From contig NZ_JACVMN010000002.1 of assembly GCF_014698935.1 (NCBI RefSeq), positions 806,001 to 870,000 of the forward strand: DNA of 64,000 nucleotides. Direction: 5' to 3'. A program made the translations under genes and the position numbers. Below, in pieces: positions 45,817 through 53,982 of this stretch (within the stretch, counting starts at the first letter, position 1; each line of letters opens with the position of its first letter). The DNA is from Flagellimonas sp. S3867 (lineage in GTDB: Bacteria; Bacteroidota; Bacteroidia; Flavobacteriales; Flavobacteriaceae). The notes beneath the pieces were generated by a model. It did no database searches. It had not been told where the DNA came from and saw nothing but the letters and a program-made list of their open reading frames with translations.

Positions 45817-46707
45817 TTGGATATTGCCATTCTATCTGTTAGCCTCAATGTGCATTCTACAAAAAGAATTGTGGAAGAAGGGCAGAAAGCAGGTCATTAT
45901 GTCGAATTGATAGATCATACCAAATGCTCGGTGAAATTGGGTGAGGGCAAACCTCAAATTTATTTGGGGGAGGAAAATGTAACGGATGAATTTGATGCCA
46001 TTATTCCAAGAATTGGGGCCAAGGTTACCAAGCACGGTGCGGCCATTGTGAAACAATTTGAAATGAACAATGTGTTTAGTACGGCAAGATCATTGGGTAT
46101 AATGCGGGCTCGAAATAAAATAAGAACGCTGCAGATCATGGCCCGGAAGGGAATCCCTATTCCAGAAACACTATTTTCCATCAATCCACATAATATTGGC
46201 GAGCAGATAGAATTATTGGGAGGGCCACCGGTAATTATTAAACTTCAAGAGGGCACGCATGGAAGCGGGGTTATTTTAGCGGAGTCCAAAAAATCCGCAA
46301 AATCCATAATCGATACCTTTTACAAAATGGATACGAGCATCTTACTCCAAAAATATATCGAAGAGGCCAATGGTGAAGATATCCGAATCATAGTTGTTGG
46401 CAACAAGGTTGTGGCAAGCATGAAACGGATAAGTGATCTGGATGATTTCAGGTCCAATGTGCACCGGGGAGCGGAGACTGAGGCAATTAAGCCCACAGCC
46501 AAAGAGCAATTTATTGCCCTAAATGCGACCAAATATCTAGGACTGGGTGTGGCGGGTGTAGATATCATGCGCTCCAAAAAAGGTCCGGTTTTGATCGAAG
46601 TAAATGCATCGCCCGGGCTTCAGGGCATCGAGGGTGCAACGGGCGTTAATGTGGCACAACAAATCATTCAATTTGTGGAAAAAAATGGGCATAGAAGCAG
46701 AAAATAA
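45817..46707 (+). CDS. rimK: RimK-type ATP-grasp ligase
   Basis: This 296-residue ATP-grasp enzyme starts at TTG 45817, giving DIAILSVSLNVHSTKRIVEEG, the conserved RimK N-terminus. Motifs include PVIIKLQEGTHGSGVILAES (ATP-binding, about residues 140-159), EDIRIIVVGNKVVA and LIEVNASPGLQGIEGATG (about 258-275), the metal-binding end. RimK adds glutamates to the C-terminus of ribosomal protein S6. Its last 23 bp overlap the aspartoacylase-like gene, so it is tightly coupled to it. Confidence 0.9.
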   Translation: MDIAILSVSLNVHSTKRIVEEGQKAGHYVELIDHTKCSVKLGEGKPQIYLGEENVTDEFDAIIPRIGAKVTKHGAAIVKQFEMNNVFSTARSLGIMRARNKIRTLQIMARKGIPIPETLFSINPHNIGEQIELLGGPPVIIKLQEGTHGSGVILAESKKSAKSIIDTFYKMDTSILLQKYIEEANGEDIRIIVVGNKVVASMKRISDLDDFRSNVHRGAETEAIKPTAKEQFIALNATKYLGLGVAGVDIMRSKKGPVLIEVNASPGLQGIEGATGVNVAQQIIQFVEKNGHRSRK

Positions 46708-47656
46708 GACAATAGCCATAAATGGCGAAGCCATTTCCCCCGGACAAAACAGCTTGGTCCGCATTGGAATTTCGCGCCTGCCCACCGGAACACTTATCGA
46801 TATTCCGGTGCATGTTTTTAATGGCAAAAAAGCAGGTCCAACAGTGCTGGTTCAAGCAGGATTGCATGGTGACGAGATCAATGGGGTGGAAACTTTAAGA
46901 CGTATGCTTCAAGAAAATGTTTTCAACATAAAAAAAGGAGCTGTTATCGTGGTTCCAATCCTCAATATTTTTGGGTTTATCCATTTTTCAAGGGACGTGC
47001 CTGATGGAAAAGATGTAAACCGAAGCTTTCCGGGCACAAGGACAGGTTCCTTGGCAAGCAGAATTGCGCATACTTATACTTCGGAGATTTTACCTCAGGT
47101 CGATTTTGGCATTGACTTGCATACGGGTGGAAGTCAACGGCACAATTTTCCGCAGATACGATATTCGAAAGAAGATGATCGGAGCAAGGAACTGGCTGAA
47201 ACTTTTGATGCCCCATTCTATTTTGCCTCTCGATTGATCAGAGGTTCTTTTAGAAAAACAACACTTAAAATGGGTATCCCGACCATTGTTTTTGAGGCTG
47301 GGGAAAGTATGCGGTTTGATGAGCAATCTATTCAAGAAGGAGCAGAGGGAATCCAAAATGTGCTCACTGCACTGGGAATGATGACCAAAAAAAGAACTTC
47401 AAAACAGAAAGCATCGGTTCATTTGGAATATACGAGATGGGTGAGAGCTCCAAGAGCAGGAATGTTTGTTCCAGAGGTGCAAAATGGAGAGCAGGTAGCC
47501 AAAGGTCAGATTTTGGGTCTGGTCACAGATACATATGCCAAAAAGAATAAAAAAGTAAAGGCTCCTTTTGAAGGTTATGTCTTTTGTATTAATAATCAAG
47601 CGGTGGTAAATCAAGGTGACGCCCTTTTCCATATTGGAAGTAAAAATGCTAAATAA
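46685..47656 (+). CDS. Succinylglutamate desuccinylase/aspartoacylase-family metallopeptidase
   Basis: This 323-residue protein belongs to the AstE/ASPA M14-like family. The zinc motif is GLHGDEINGVE (His61, Glu64) and the later His is in GIDLHTGG near residue 144. The C-terminal part (about 250-320) is a lipoyl/biotinyl-like beta domain (GMFVPEVQNGEQVAKGQILG). The start is at 46685, overlapping rimK by 23 bp. The rimK pairing suggests it processes a glutamylated or amino-acid conjugate, possibly reversing RimK modification; that role is inference. Confidence 0.87.
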   Translation: MGIEAENKTIAINGEAISPGQNSLVRIGISRLPTGTLIDIPVHVFNGKKAGPTVLVQAGLHGDEINGVETLRRMLQENVFNIKKGAVIVVPILNIFGFIHFSRDVPDGKDVNRSFPGTRTGSLASRIAHTYTSEILPQVDFGIDLHTGGSQRHNFPQIRYSKEDDRSKELAETFDAPFYFASRLIRGSFRKTTLKMGIPTIVFEAGESMRFDEQSIQEGAEGIQNVLTALGMMTKKRTSKQKASVHLEYTRWVRAPRAGMFVPEVQNGEQVAKGQILGLVTDTYAKKNKKVKAPFEGYVFCINNQAVVNQGDALFHIGSKNAK

Positions 47657-47662
47657 AAACCA

Positions 47663-48256
47663 ATGAAAAAATCAATCTTTTTTGCAGGAATACTGTTAAT
47701 GGCAGTTTCCTTTGTCTTTTGTCTTGGATGCAAGTCGGGAGAGTCCAAAACAATGTCACTTTTTGAAGAAAATAGCGAAGCATGGTTCGTTGATGGAGAC
47801 TCAAAATGGGAATTTGTGAACAACGAACTTATTGGAATAGCGGATAGCACCTCTGGTTTTATAATCACAAATGACAGATATCGAAATTTTGAATTGAGTT
47901 TGGAGTTTCAACCTGACAGTACAATCAATTCAGGCGTCTTTGTTCAGTGCGCGCTGCCAGAAATGTCTGCCGAAGACTGTCACGAACTTAATATTTGGGA
48001 TTTGCACCCTAACCAGGATTTTAGAACTGGATCTATAGTGACAAAAGTAAAACCCTATGAAATTGTGGAGACCTTGAACGTTTGGAATACCTATAAAGCT
48101 ATTACAAAAGAGGGTAACATCCAGGTCTATGTGAATGATGTGCTTACCTCAAGTATAGAAAAAGACACTTTGATGGAAGGGCATATCGGACTTCAAGCCA
48201 TGGGTAATGGAACCATAAAGTTTCGAAATATCAAGCTCAAAAAAATAACGGACTAA
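47663..48256 (+). CDS. DUF1080 (3-keto-disaccharide hydrolase-like) lipoprotein
   Basis: This 197-residue protein has a lipoprotein signal (MAVSFVFCLGC, Cys about 23) and a DUF1080 concanavalin-like beta-sandwich (about 35-195): SKWEFVNNELIGIADSTSGF, YRNFELSLEFQ, SGVFVQCALP and HIGLQAMGNGTIKFRNIKLK. Members act on or bind glycan derivatives such as 3-keto sugars. A terminator follows 7 bp downstream of the stop. No partner oxidoreductase is adjacent. Confidence 0.85.
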   Translation: MKKSIFFAGILLMAVSFVFCLGCKSGESKTMSLFEENSEAWFVDGDSKWEFVNNELIGIADSTSGFIITNDRYRNFELSLEFQPDSTINSGVFVQCALPEMSAEDCHELNIWDLHPNQDFRTGSIVTKVKPYEIVETLNVWNTYKAITKEGNIQVYVNDVLTSSIEKDTLMEGHIGLQAMGNGTIKFRNIKLKKITD

Positions 48257-48262
48257 ATTATG

Positions 48263-48291
48263 AGGAGCAGGGTATTCCCCTGCTCCTTTTT
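48263..48291 (+). terminator. Intrinsic terminator after the DUF1080 gene
   Basis: GGAGCAGGG and CCCTGCTCC pair around TATTC, followed by TTTTTG. It begins 7 bp after the stop. Confidence 0.9.
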
Positions 48292-48296
48292 GTTCA

Positions 48297-48854
48297 TTAA
48301 TCCAATTCCATTTTTACTATCTTTTTTTGGCCACCTTTTTTAAGAAACACCTTTATGGTTCTTTCAGAACCCGAGTGTTTATGGTATTTCACAGAATAAA
48401 TGCTCTTTTCAAAGGACCACCCAGGAAATTGTTTTGCAATTTTCTGACTTATGGCCGATGGAATTTTAATATTCACATGCCGTTCAATACTGCTAACAAG
48501 GTTTCCATTCTTATCATACTTGGCGTAGACCGAAGCTTTTTTTTCTTTAAAAACCACATTGTAGGTCGATGGCTCCTCGATGGAATATTCTTCAAGCTTG
48601 GTTATGTCAAAATTAATTACCCTCTGTTGCAATGCCGATAGATAGGCCGATTGTCCTTTTTCAGATACCTTGACGAGATAATCACTTTTAGGATTTGTTG
48701 ATAATGAGCGGTAACTGCGTGTTTCAAAATTGTGGTTGAACACCAATAGGTCATTTTTCTGTGCATTGGCAGTTGTTGCCAACAAACAGAGCATAGCTGA
48801 AACAAAAATGCTGCTTATTAGATTCTTACTTTCTTTTAATTTAAAATTTTCCAT
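48297..48854 (-). CDS. Secreted PepSY-like hypothetical protein
   Basis: This 185-residue protein has a signal peptide (about residues 1-31, ending ATTANAQ) and a beta-alpha C-terminal domain (about 110-185). The domain resembles the PepSY/BLIP-type fold: IKIPSAISQKIAKQFPGWSF, YSVKYHKHSGSERTIKVFL and KKIVKMELD. PepSY-like modules act as chaperone or inhibitor domains, but no protease or transporter partner is adjacent. The family assignment is from strand pattern only. Confidence 0.65.
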   Translation of the reverse strand: MENFKLKESKNLISSIFVSAMLCLLATTANAQKNDLLVFNHNFETRSYRSLSTNPKSDYLVKVSEKGQSAYLSALQQRVINFDITKLEEYSIEEPSTYNVVFKEKKASVYAKYDKNGNLVSSIERHVNIKIPSAISQKIAKQFPGWSFEKSIYSVKYHKHSGSERTIKVFLKKGGQKKIVKMELD

Positions 48855-48972
48855 GATTTTGCTATTTGATTACAATGCAAAATTGGGACAATGTGTTTGC
48901 TTTGGATTTCCCTAAAAGTCCAAACTATTTGTTTTAAGGGTCAAACAAAAAAAGGAAATCTAAAAAGTAAAA

Positions 48973-49833
48973 CTATGGGAGTGAAGACCTGAATTGTTGA
49001 GGTGGCAGATGGTACTTTTCTTTAAACGCTTTATTGAAATGTGATGGATTTTTAAACCCACTTTCATAACAGATTTCATTGATGCTCAATGTTGATTGAT
49101 GAAGCAGGGTCTTTGCGCATTCAAGCCGTTTGTTTTTGATCCAATTGCCCGGGGTTTGTTTAAAATGGTTTTTGAAATCTCTTTTGAATGTAGAAAGACT
49201 TCGACCGCACAGTTTTGCAAATTCATCCAAGCCGAGGTCATACTGAAAGTGTTTTAGCATGATGTATTCCATATCGGCTTTTTCAGAATTGCTAAGGGAA
49301 TACAGGTATTCGACCAACATCTGGTTCTTGGGATTCAGTAGGATATTGAACAGCAGTTCCCGGAATTTTATTTCGACCAAACTTTTTGGAATCTCACCAG
49401 CTTGTTTAAAATAATTGAAGATGCTATGAATCAAAGATTCAAAAGAATCATTTATATCAATTTCAAAGATTTGATCATAATCTTTCTGTTTGGCGGGAAT
49501 CTTTAAGGAGGGATGTTCTCGAAAGAAGTTGTTTATGAAAGTATCATTGATAAAAAAGAGCATCACGCAGTAATCCACTTCAAAGTGTTGACGCGTAGTG
49601 TAAACCCCTTTGCGAACAAAAAGAGCGTCTCCACCCTGTATTTCAAAAGTCTGGTCCGGAGAGAACCAATCTTTTCTGCCACTTATCACATAATTAATGA
49701 TGTGGGAATCTGTGAACAATTGAAAATTTTCAACATCTATAGGACACTTATACTCAACAAAAAGATAGTCGTCGCCAACCAGCTTATTGTACCTTGAATG
49801 CCTCCTAAAATACTGTTGAATATCCACTATCAT
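48973..49833 (-). CDS. AraC-family transcriptional regulator
   Basis: This 286-residue protein has an N-terminal cupin-like sensing region (about residues 20-130, with GGDALFVRKGVYTTRQH) and a C-terminal AraC double helix-turn-helix (about 190-284). The latter shows ELAKLCGRSLSTFKRDFKNHF-like spacing (here EFAKLCGRSLSTFKRDFK) and the second helix SINEICYESGFKNPSHFNKA, ending LPPQQFRSS. It is a typical activator of a nearby or unlinked operon. The target is unknown. Confidence 0.9.
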   Translation of the reverse strand: MIVDIQQYFRRHSRYNKLVGDDYLFVEYKCPIDVENFQLFTDSHIINYVISGRKDWFSPDQTFEIQGGDALFVRKGVYTTRQHFEVDYCVMLFFINDTFINNFFREHPSLKIPAKQKDYDQIFEIDINDSFESLIHSIFNYFKQAGEIPKSLVEIKFRELLFNILLNPKNQMLVEYLYSLSNSEKADMEYIMLKHFQYDLGLDEFAKLCGRSLSTFKRDFKNHFKQTPGNWIKNKRLECAKTLLHQSTLSINEICYESGFKNPSHFNKAFKEKYHLPPQQFRSSLP

Positions 49834-49966
49834 ACCTTAAAATTAGCAATTTTAAAACCGATAGTACTTTTACTATATCAAGCTATAAATAGCTTAGCCA
49901 CCACTTTTCCCTATGATTGGTTTGAATGGTGCTGACAATATTGTTGGTTGTCTTTTTCTTGCGCTT

Positions 49967-50584
49967 TTATTTTTCCACGGGATAACCGTATACCTCAATC
50001 CAATCTATCCGTGAACATGCATCAGAATTGCCGCCAACTGTTAGATCTGTCCACCCGATTGCTTCTACTTTGGTCAAATCTGGATTTTGCACCAGTTTTG
50101 TTTCAGCGATCAGCTCCATATCCAAAGACTTCCATTTAATATCTGAAATATTGAACTCTCGAACTCTCCAATCGGTTGATGGCCCATCAGAAGCATCACT
50201 GACCAACCAAGATTCATCTGGCAGTTTGAGTACAATTCGAAGTTGACGAAAGCCAGATTGTTTTGAGCGCCATTTAATCTTTCCAAACCGGGAAAGGTCA
50301 ACATATTTTGACCGATGCTTCAATGTGACTGCCCAAGTGCTTCTGCATAATCCCGACCACACATAATAGGGGTCATCTTTCGGTGTATCATGATGACTTT
50401 TTTTGAGTTGGTCCGAATCTTCACCATATAAATTGATGACCACATCCGTATTGCTGATATGTTTTTGGCTTACTGGAATTTCAGCAGGGGTTTCCTTAAA
50501 ATCTTCCCGAAAGAAAAGTTGGGGACGCTCTTGCCCATAAAGCGAGCATTGCATCACCAGAAAAACCCATAAAAAGTATCTCAT
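49967..50584 (-). CDS. Secreted hypothetical beta-sandwich protein
   Basis: This 205-residue protein has a signal peptide (about residues 1-18, ending YGQ). A beta-rich domain follows, with FREDFKETPAEIPV, KYVDLSRFGKIKWRSKQSGFRQLRIVLKLPDESWLV (as KYVDLSRFGKIKWRSK and QLRIVLKLPDESWLV) and AIGWTDLTVGG. I infer a carbohydrate-binding or family-16-like jelly roll, but no catalytic motif is seen and no named family is certain. The start codon immediately follows the stop of the large VPS10/BNR gene, so the two are translationally coupled. Confidence 0.75.
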   Translation of the reverse strand: MRYFLWVFLVMQCSLYGQERPQLFFREDFKETPAEIPVSQKHISNTDVVINLYGEDSDQLKKSHHDTPKDDPYYVWSGLCRSTWAVTLKHRSKYVDLSRFGKIKWRSKQSGFRQLRIVLKLPDESWLVSDASDGPSTDWRVREFNISDIKWKSLDMELIAETKLVQNPDLTKVEAIGWTDLTVGGNSDACSRIDWIEVYGYPVEK

Positions 50585-53428
50585 TTATTCTATCTTGAAT
50601 TCAATTTTTTCTGTATTTCCATTTACAGAGATTTCAACCACATAATTGCCTTGGGGCAAATAAGTTTTTCCATTTTTTGCTTCTTCCAACTTCATTTTAT
50701 TCTTTTTGAGAAAGTTGCTTTTTCCTTTTTTGGAAAAGGCTAGGTCATATGACAAAAGGTTCAATCCTTTATTGGCTTGCATTTCTGTGGAGCTCACTTC
50801 TGTTCCGTTAACGGTCATTACTTTGGCTGTGCAAGGTCCGGATGCTGAACAATAAAAATTGATATCCAGCCCAGGGGTGTTTGGTTTGGCCCAAGAACTC
50901 CAGGCATTGCCCCAATTTTTAGAATGTTCAATATTTTCAACATCAAAAACAACCAAATCTTTGGAAAGCACATCGACTTTTATCTGCTGTAGGGAAGCAA
51001 TATCCGCTTTGTAGATACTTCGGCCGTGTGTGCCAACCAATAAATGTTTGGCCTCGGGCTGAATTACCAGGTCATGCACCGCCACATTGGGCATTCCATT
51101 TTGAAATAATTCCCATGATGCACCGCGATCAAAACTTACGTACAGCCCATTATCTGTTCCTGCAAACAACAGATTTTCATTTTCAGAATCTTCAACCAGG
51201 GTGTTGATCGGCGAGGTCGGAATATTGCCCGAAATATTTTTCCAACTTTTCCCATAATCATCGCTCATATATATATAAGGAGTAAAATCGTCCCAGCGAT
51301 AGCCGTTCAAGGCGGCGTAAACTCGTTCCTTTTTATGTTTGGATGCAGCAACTTCACTTACCCATAAATCTTTTGGGAAGGAATTGGATATTTTCTCCCA
51401 ACTACCACCTGCATTTTTTGTAACCTGGATCAAACCATCATCACTACCCGCATAAATCAAACCAAATTTGAATGGAGATTCTGAAATGGAGGTAAGCGTT
51501 CCGTAAGCTACATTTCCTTTTTTACCACCTTGAGTCAAATCGTTGGAAATGGCTTCCCAGTCATCCCCTTGGTTTAAGGAACGATGTAATTTGTTGCCTC
51601 CCAAATACAAAATATCTTGATTGTGCTTAGAGAGCAATATGGGAGTTTGCCAATTGAACCGATACGGAGATTCACCCAATTCATGTTTGGGTTGAATGTA
51701 TTTTTGGCTTCCATCTTCCAGATTCAATCGATAGTAATTTCCAAACTGGAAGCCAGTGTAAACAATATTGGAATTTCTGTTGTCAATTTGTACTTGCATA
51801 CCATCCCCACCCATGATCATCTTCCACGGATTTTTTCCGGTCTGGTGCCAATGTCTATTTTCTTCACTATTATGAGCTCCTTTCCAAACACCATTATCCT
51901 GCAATCCACCATACACATTATAGGGTTTTTCATGGTCGATGTTGATGGCATAGAATTGTCCCACGGTTGGCGAATTGTTTTTCATCCAATTACCTCCATC
52001 ATCATAGGTAATGTTGACGCCTCCATCATTTCCATTGATAAGGTGCCCCGGTTTTTGTGGATTTATCCAAAGCGCATGATGATCGGCATGTACGTTTTCT
52101 TTTCCAATGGAGGTAAAGGTATTTCCTCCATCTTCGGACTTGATCAAGGGAACCCCAGCCAAATAAATGTGATCTTTGTTATTGGGATCTACCCGGATTT
52201 GGGCAAAATAATAGCCGTAACTGTAAAAGAGATCATCAATATAATTCTCGTTAATTTTTTTCCAAGAAGTCCCTGCATTGTCACTTCGGTAAACTTCTGC
52301 CCCAACAACTGGGGTATCAAATAAAAGTGAATTGGCAGTCTCCAAATATTTAGCAAGATCAATGGGCTTTACCGCCCCACTTCTAACCATTTGTTTTACG
52401 TTTTCGGCGCGATATTTTTCCTGGAAACCATTGGTCTTTAGGTAGTCGTTCAGCTTTTTTTCCTCCAAGGCAAGAAACGCCTCCGTGTTCATGGATTTAA
52501 AATCATCCTTGGTCAGGCCTTCCTTTTTCTTGGCGGATTTTTCATCTCTTCTAAATTGACTGTCATGAACGGCATACACAGTATCATCGTCAAAAACCGC
52601 CAATCCAATTCGGCCCACACCATCTCCCGTGGGGAAACCACTTCCTTCGGAAGTGACCAAAGTCCAACTTGCACCGCCGTCTACACTTTTATAGATTCCA
52701 GAAGCAGCGCCATTTCCTGAAAAATTCCAGGCCTTTCTATCTTTTTCCCATGCAGCGGCATATTGAATGTTGAAGTTATTGGGTGCGTGGGCAACATCTA
52801 TAATTCCCGTGGCATCGTTTACAAAAAGTGTTCGTGTCCATGTGCTACCTCCATCCATGGTTTTGTAAATGCCCCTTTCTTGATTAGGGGAATACAAATG
52901 ACCGGTAACCCCGACCACAACTTCGTTGGCATTATTTGGGTTGACCAAGATTCTGCCAATATGGTGCGAATCATGTAGTCCCACGTTTTGCCAAGTCTTT
53001 CCGCTGTCGGTTGATTTTAATATGCCGATACCGGCATAGGATGAACGTGATGAATTGTTTTCCCCGGTTCCTACCCAAATAGTTCCTGTTTTCCAATCCA
53101 CAGCAATGTCTCCAATATTTTGGGTGTTCGAATTGTCCAAAATCGGGTCAAACGAAATTCCATTAGAGGAGGTATGCCACAACCCACCTGAAGCGTAGGC
53201 CACATAAAATTCTGTAGGGTCGTTCGGATTCACCTCTAAATCTACTACCCGTCCGCTCATCACCGATGGGCCAATATTTTCTATGGGAATATTTTTTACC
53301 AATGAGGTTTCGGCCATTTTGGCTTTTTGAACCAAGCCATTCATTACCTGATCAGCTATAGTTGCAGATTGTTGGGCGATGGAGCTTTGGAAAATAAAAA
53401 TGAGGCAGAAAGTAAAAAGTTTTTTCAT
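50585..53428 (-). CDS. Secreted VPS10/BNR-repeat beta-propeller protein
   Basis: This 947-residue protein has a signal peptide (about residues 1-18, ending SSIAQQ) followed by many BNR/Asp-box repeats of the type S-x-D-x-G-x-T-W (STDSGKTWQNVG, SVDGGASWTLV, SEDGGNTFTSIG, SDDYGKSWKNIS, SFDRGASWELF). They form the sortilin (VPS10)-type or sialidase-like propeller to about residue 800. The C-terminal 140 residues look like an FlgD/immunoglobulin-type fold, a possible export or surface tail. Binding or glycosidase function is not determined. It heads a two-gene operon with the 205-residue protein. Confidence 0.85.
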   Translation of the reverse strand: MKKLFTFCLIFIFQSSIAQQSATIADQVMNGLVQKAKMAETSLVKNIPIENIGPSVMSGRVVDLEVNPNDPTEFYVAYASGGLWHTSSNGISFDPILDNSNTQNIGDIAVDWKTGTIWVGTGENNSSRSSYAGIGILKSTDSGKTWQNVGLHDSHHIGRILVNPNNANEVVVGVTGHLYSPNQERGIYKTMDGGSTWTRTLFVNDATGIIDVAHAPNNFNIQYAAAWEKDRKAWNFSGNGAASGIYKSVDGGASWTLVTSEGSGFPTGDGVGRIGLAVFDDDTVYAVHDSQFRRDEKSAKKKEGLTKDDFKSMNTEAFLALEEKKLNDYLKTNGFQEKYRAENVKQMVRSGAVKPIDLAKYLETANSLLFDTPVVGAEVYRSDNAGTSWKKINENYIDDLFYSYGYYFAQIRVDPNNKDHIYLAGVPLIKSEDGGNTFTSIGKENVHADHHALWINPQKPGHLINGNDGGVNITYDDGGNWMKNNSPTVGQFYAINIDHEKPYNVYGGLQDNGVWKGAHNSEENRHWHQTGKNPWKMIMGGDGMQVQIDNRNSNIVYTGFQFGNYYRLNLEDGSQKYIQPKHELGESPYRFNWQTPILLSKHNQDILYLGGNKLHRSLNQGDDWEAISNDLTQGGKKGNVAYGTLTSISESPFKFGLIYAGSDDGLIQVTKNAGGSWEKISNSFPKDLWVSEVAASKHKKERVYAALNGYRWDDFTPYIYMSDDYGKSWKNISGNIPTSPINTLVEDSENENLLFAGTDNGLYVSFDRGASWELFQNGMPNVAVHDLVIQPEAKHLLVGTHGRSIYKADIASLQQIKVDVLSKDLVVFDVENIEHSKNWGNAWSSWAKPNTPGLDINFYCSASGPCTAKVMTVNGTEVSSTEMQANKGLNLLSYDLAFSKKGKSNFLKKNKMKLEEAKNGKTYLPQGNYVVEISVNGNTEKIEFKIE

Positions 53429-53605
53429 CGAAATCAGGGTTAAATTCTTTTGATCAAGGTATGAATAAGTAGGCGCAGGAACAAACTGCGGAAAATGAAA
53501 TCCAGGTGATTAAATGTTAGAAAATCGCAATTTTTTGCCAATTGATTTTATCAAATTCACAAAAAAATGCTTAATTTCTGCGAATTAACCATTTAAACTA
53601 TAAAT

Positions 53606-53887
53606 ATGGAAGAGTACTTACCGTTGATTATTCAACTAATTTCGGGCGCCGTTGGAGGTAATTTAGCAGCAAAACTATTACCAAAACTCAATCTTGGGAC
53701 ACTGGGCAATTCCATTTCCGGAATCCTTGGTGGTGGATTGGGCGGATATCTTTTAGGTATGCTTGGTCTAGGGACCGATGGCGGAATGGATGTCACGGGA
53801 ATTCTTGGAAGCATTGCCGGAGGTGGTGTTGGTGGTGGCGTTATCATGGCCATTGTTGGAGCCATAAAAGGAGCTATGTCCAAGTAA
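53606..53887 (+). CDS. Glycine-zipper small membrane protein
   Basis: This 93-residue protein is almost entirely glycine/leucine/isoleucine helices, with glycine-zipper segments ISGAVGGNLAAKLL, ISGILGGGLGGYLLGMLGLG and GSIAGGGVGGGVIMAIVGAI. Three membrane passes are likely. It resembles the Gly-zipper membrane proteins frequent in flavobacteria and is distantly like GlsB proteins in composition. No function is known. A terminator follows the stop. Confidence 0.8.
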   Translation: MEEYLPLIIQLISGAVGGNLAAKLLPKLNLGTLGNSISGILGGGLGGYLLGMLGLGTDGGMDVTGILGSIAGGGVGGGVIMAIVGAIKGAMSK

Positions 53888-53907
53888 ACGGATTATACGA
53901 AGTGTAA

Positions 53908-53934
53908 AAGGAGCCATATTGGCTCCTTTTTTGT
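53908..53934 (+). terminator. Intrinsic terminator after the glycine-zipper gene
   Basis: AAAGGAGCC pairs with GGCTCCTTT around ATATT, followed by TTTTTTG. Its T-tract overlaps the -33 box (TTTG) of the next promoter. Confidence 0.85.
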
Positions 53935-53964
53935 TTGTAGCCGATTATCAAATTTCTACATTTG
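53934..53964 (+). promoter_or_regulatory. Promoter TTTG-N19-TACATTTG of the aminopeptidase gene
   Basis: The -33 TTTG (53934-53937) and -7 TACATTTG (53957-53964) are at ideal Bacteroidota spacing. The predicted start is about 12 bp before the ATG at 53983. This is the clearest two-element promoter in the window. Confidence 0.8.
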
Positions 53965-53982
53965 AACAAATAGTTTTTATCA

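Noticed and set aside
51617..52324. Long plus-strand open frame antisense to the VPS10/BNR gene
   Set aside because: It lies fully inside the 947-residue gene on the other strand, and it has no promoter or family signature.
53632..53883. Minus-strand proline-rich frame
   Set aside because: It is the antisense of glycine codons in the glycine-zipper gene, which always gives proline-rich frames.
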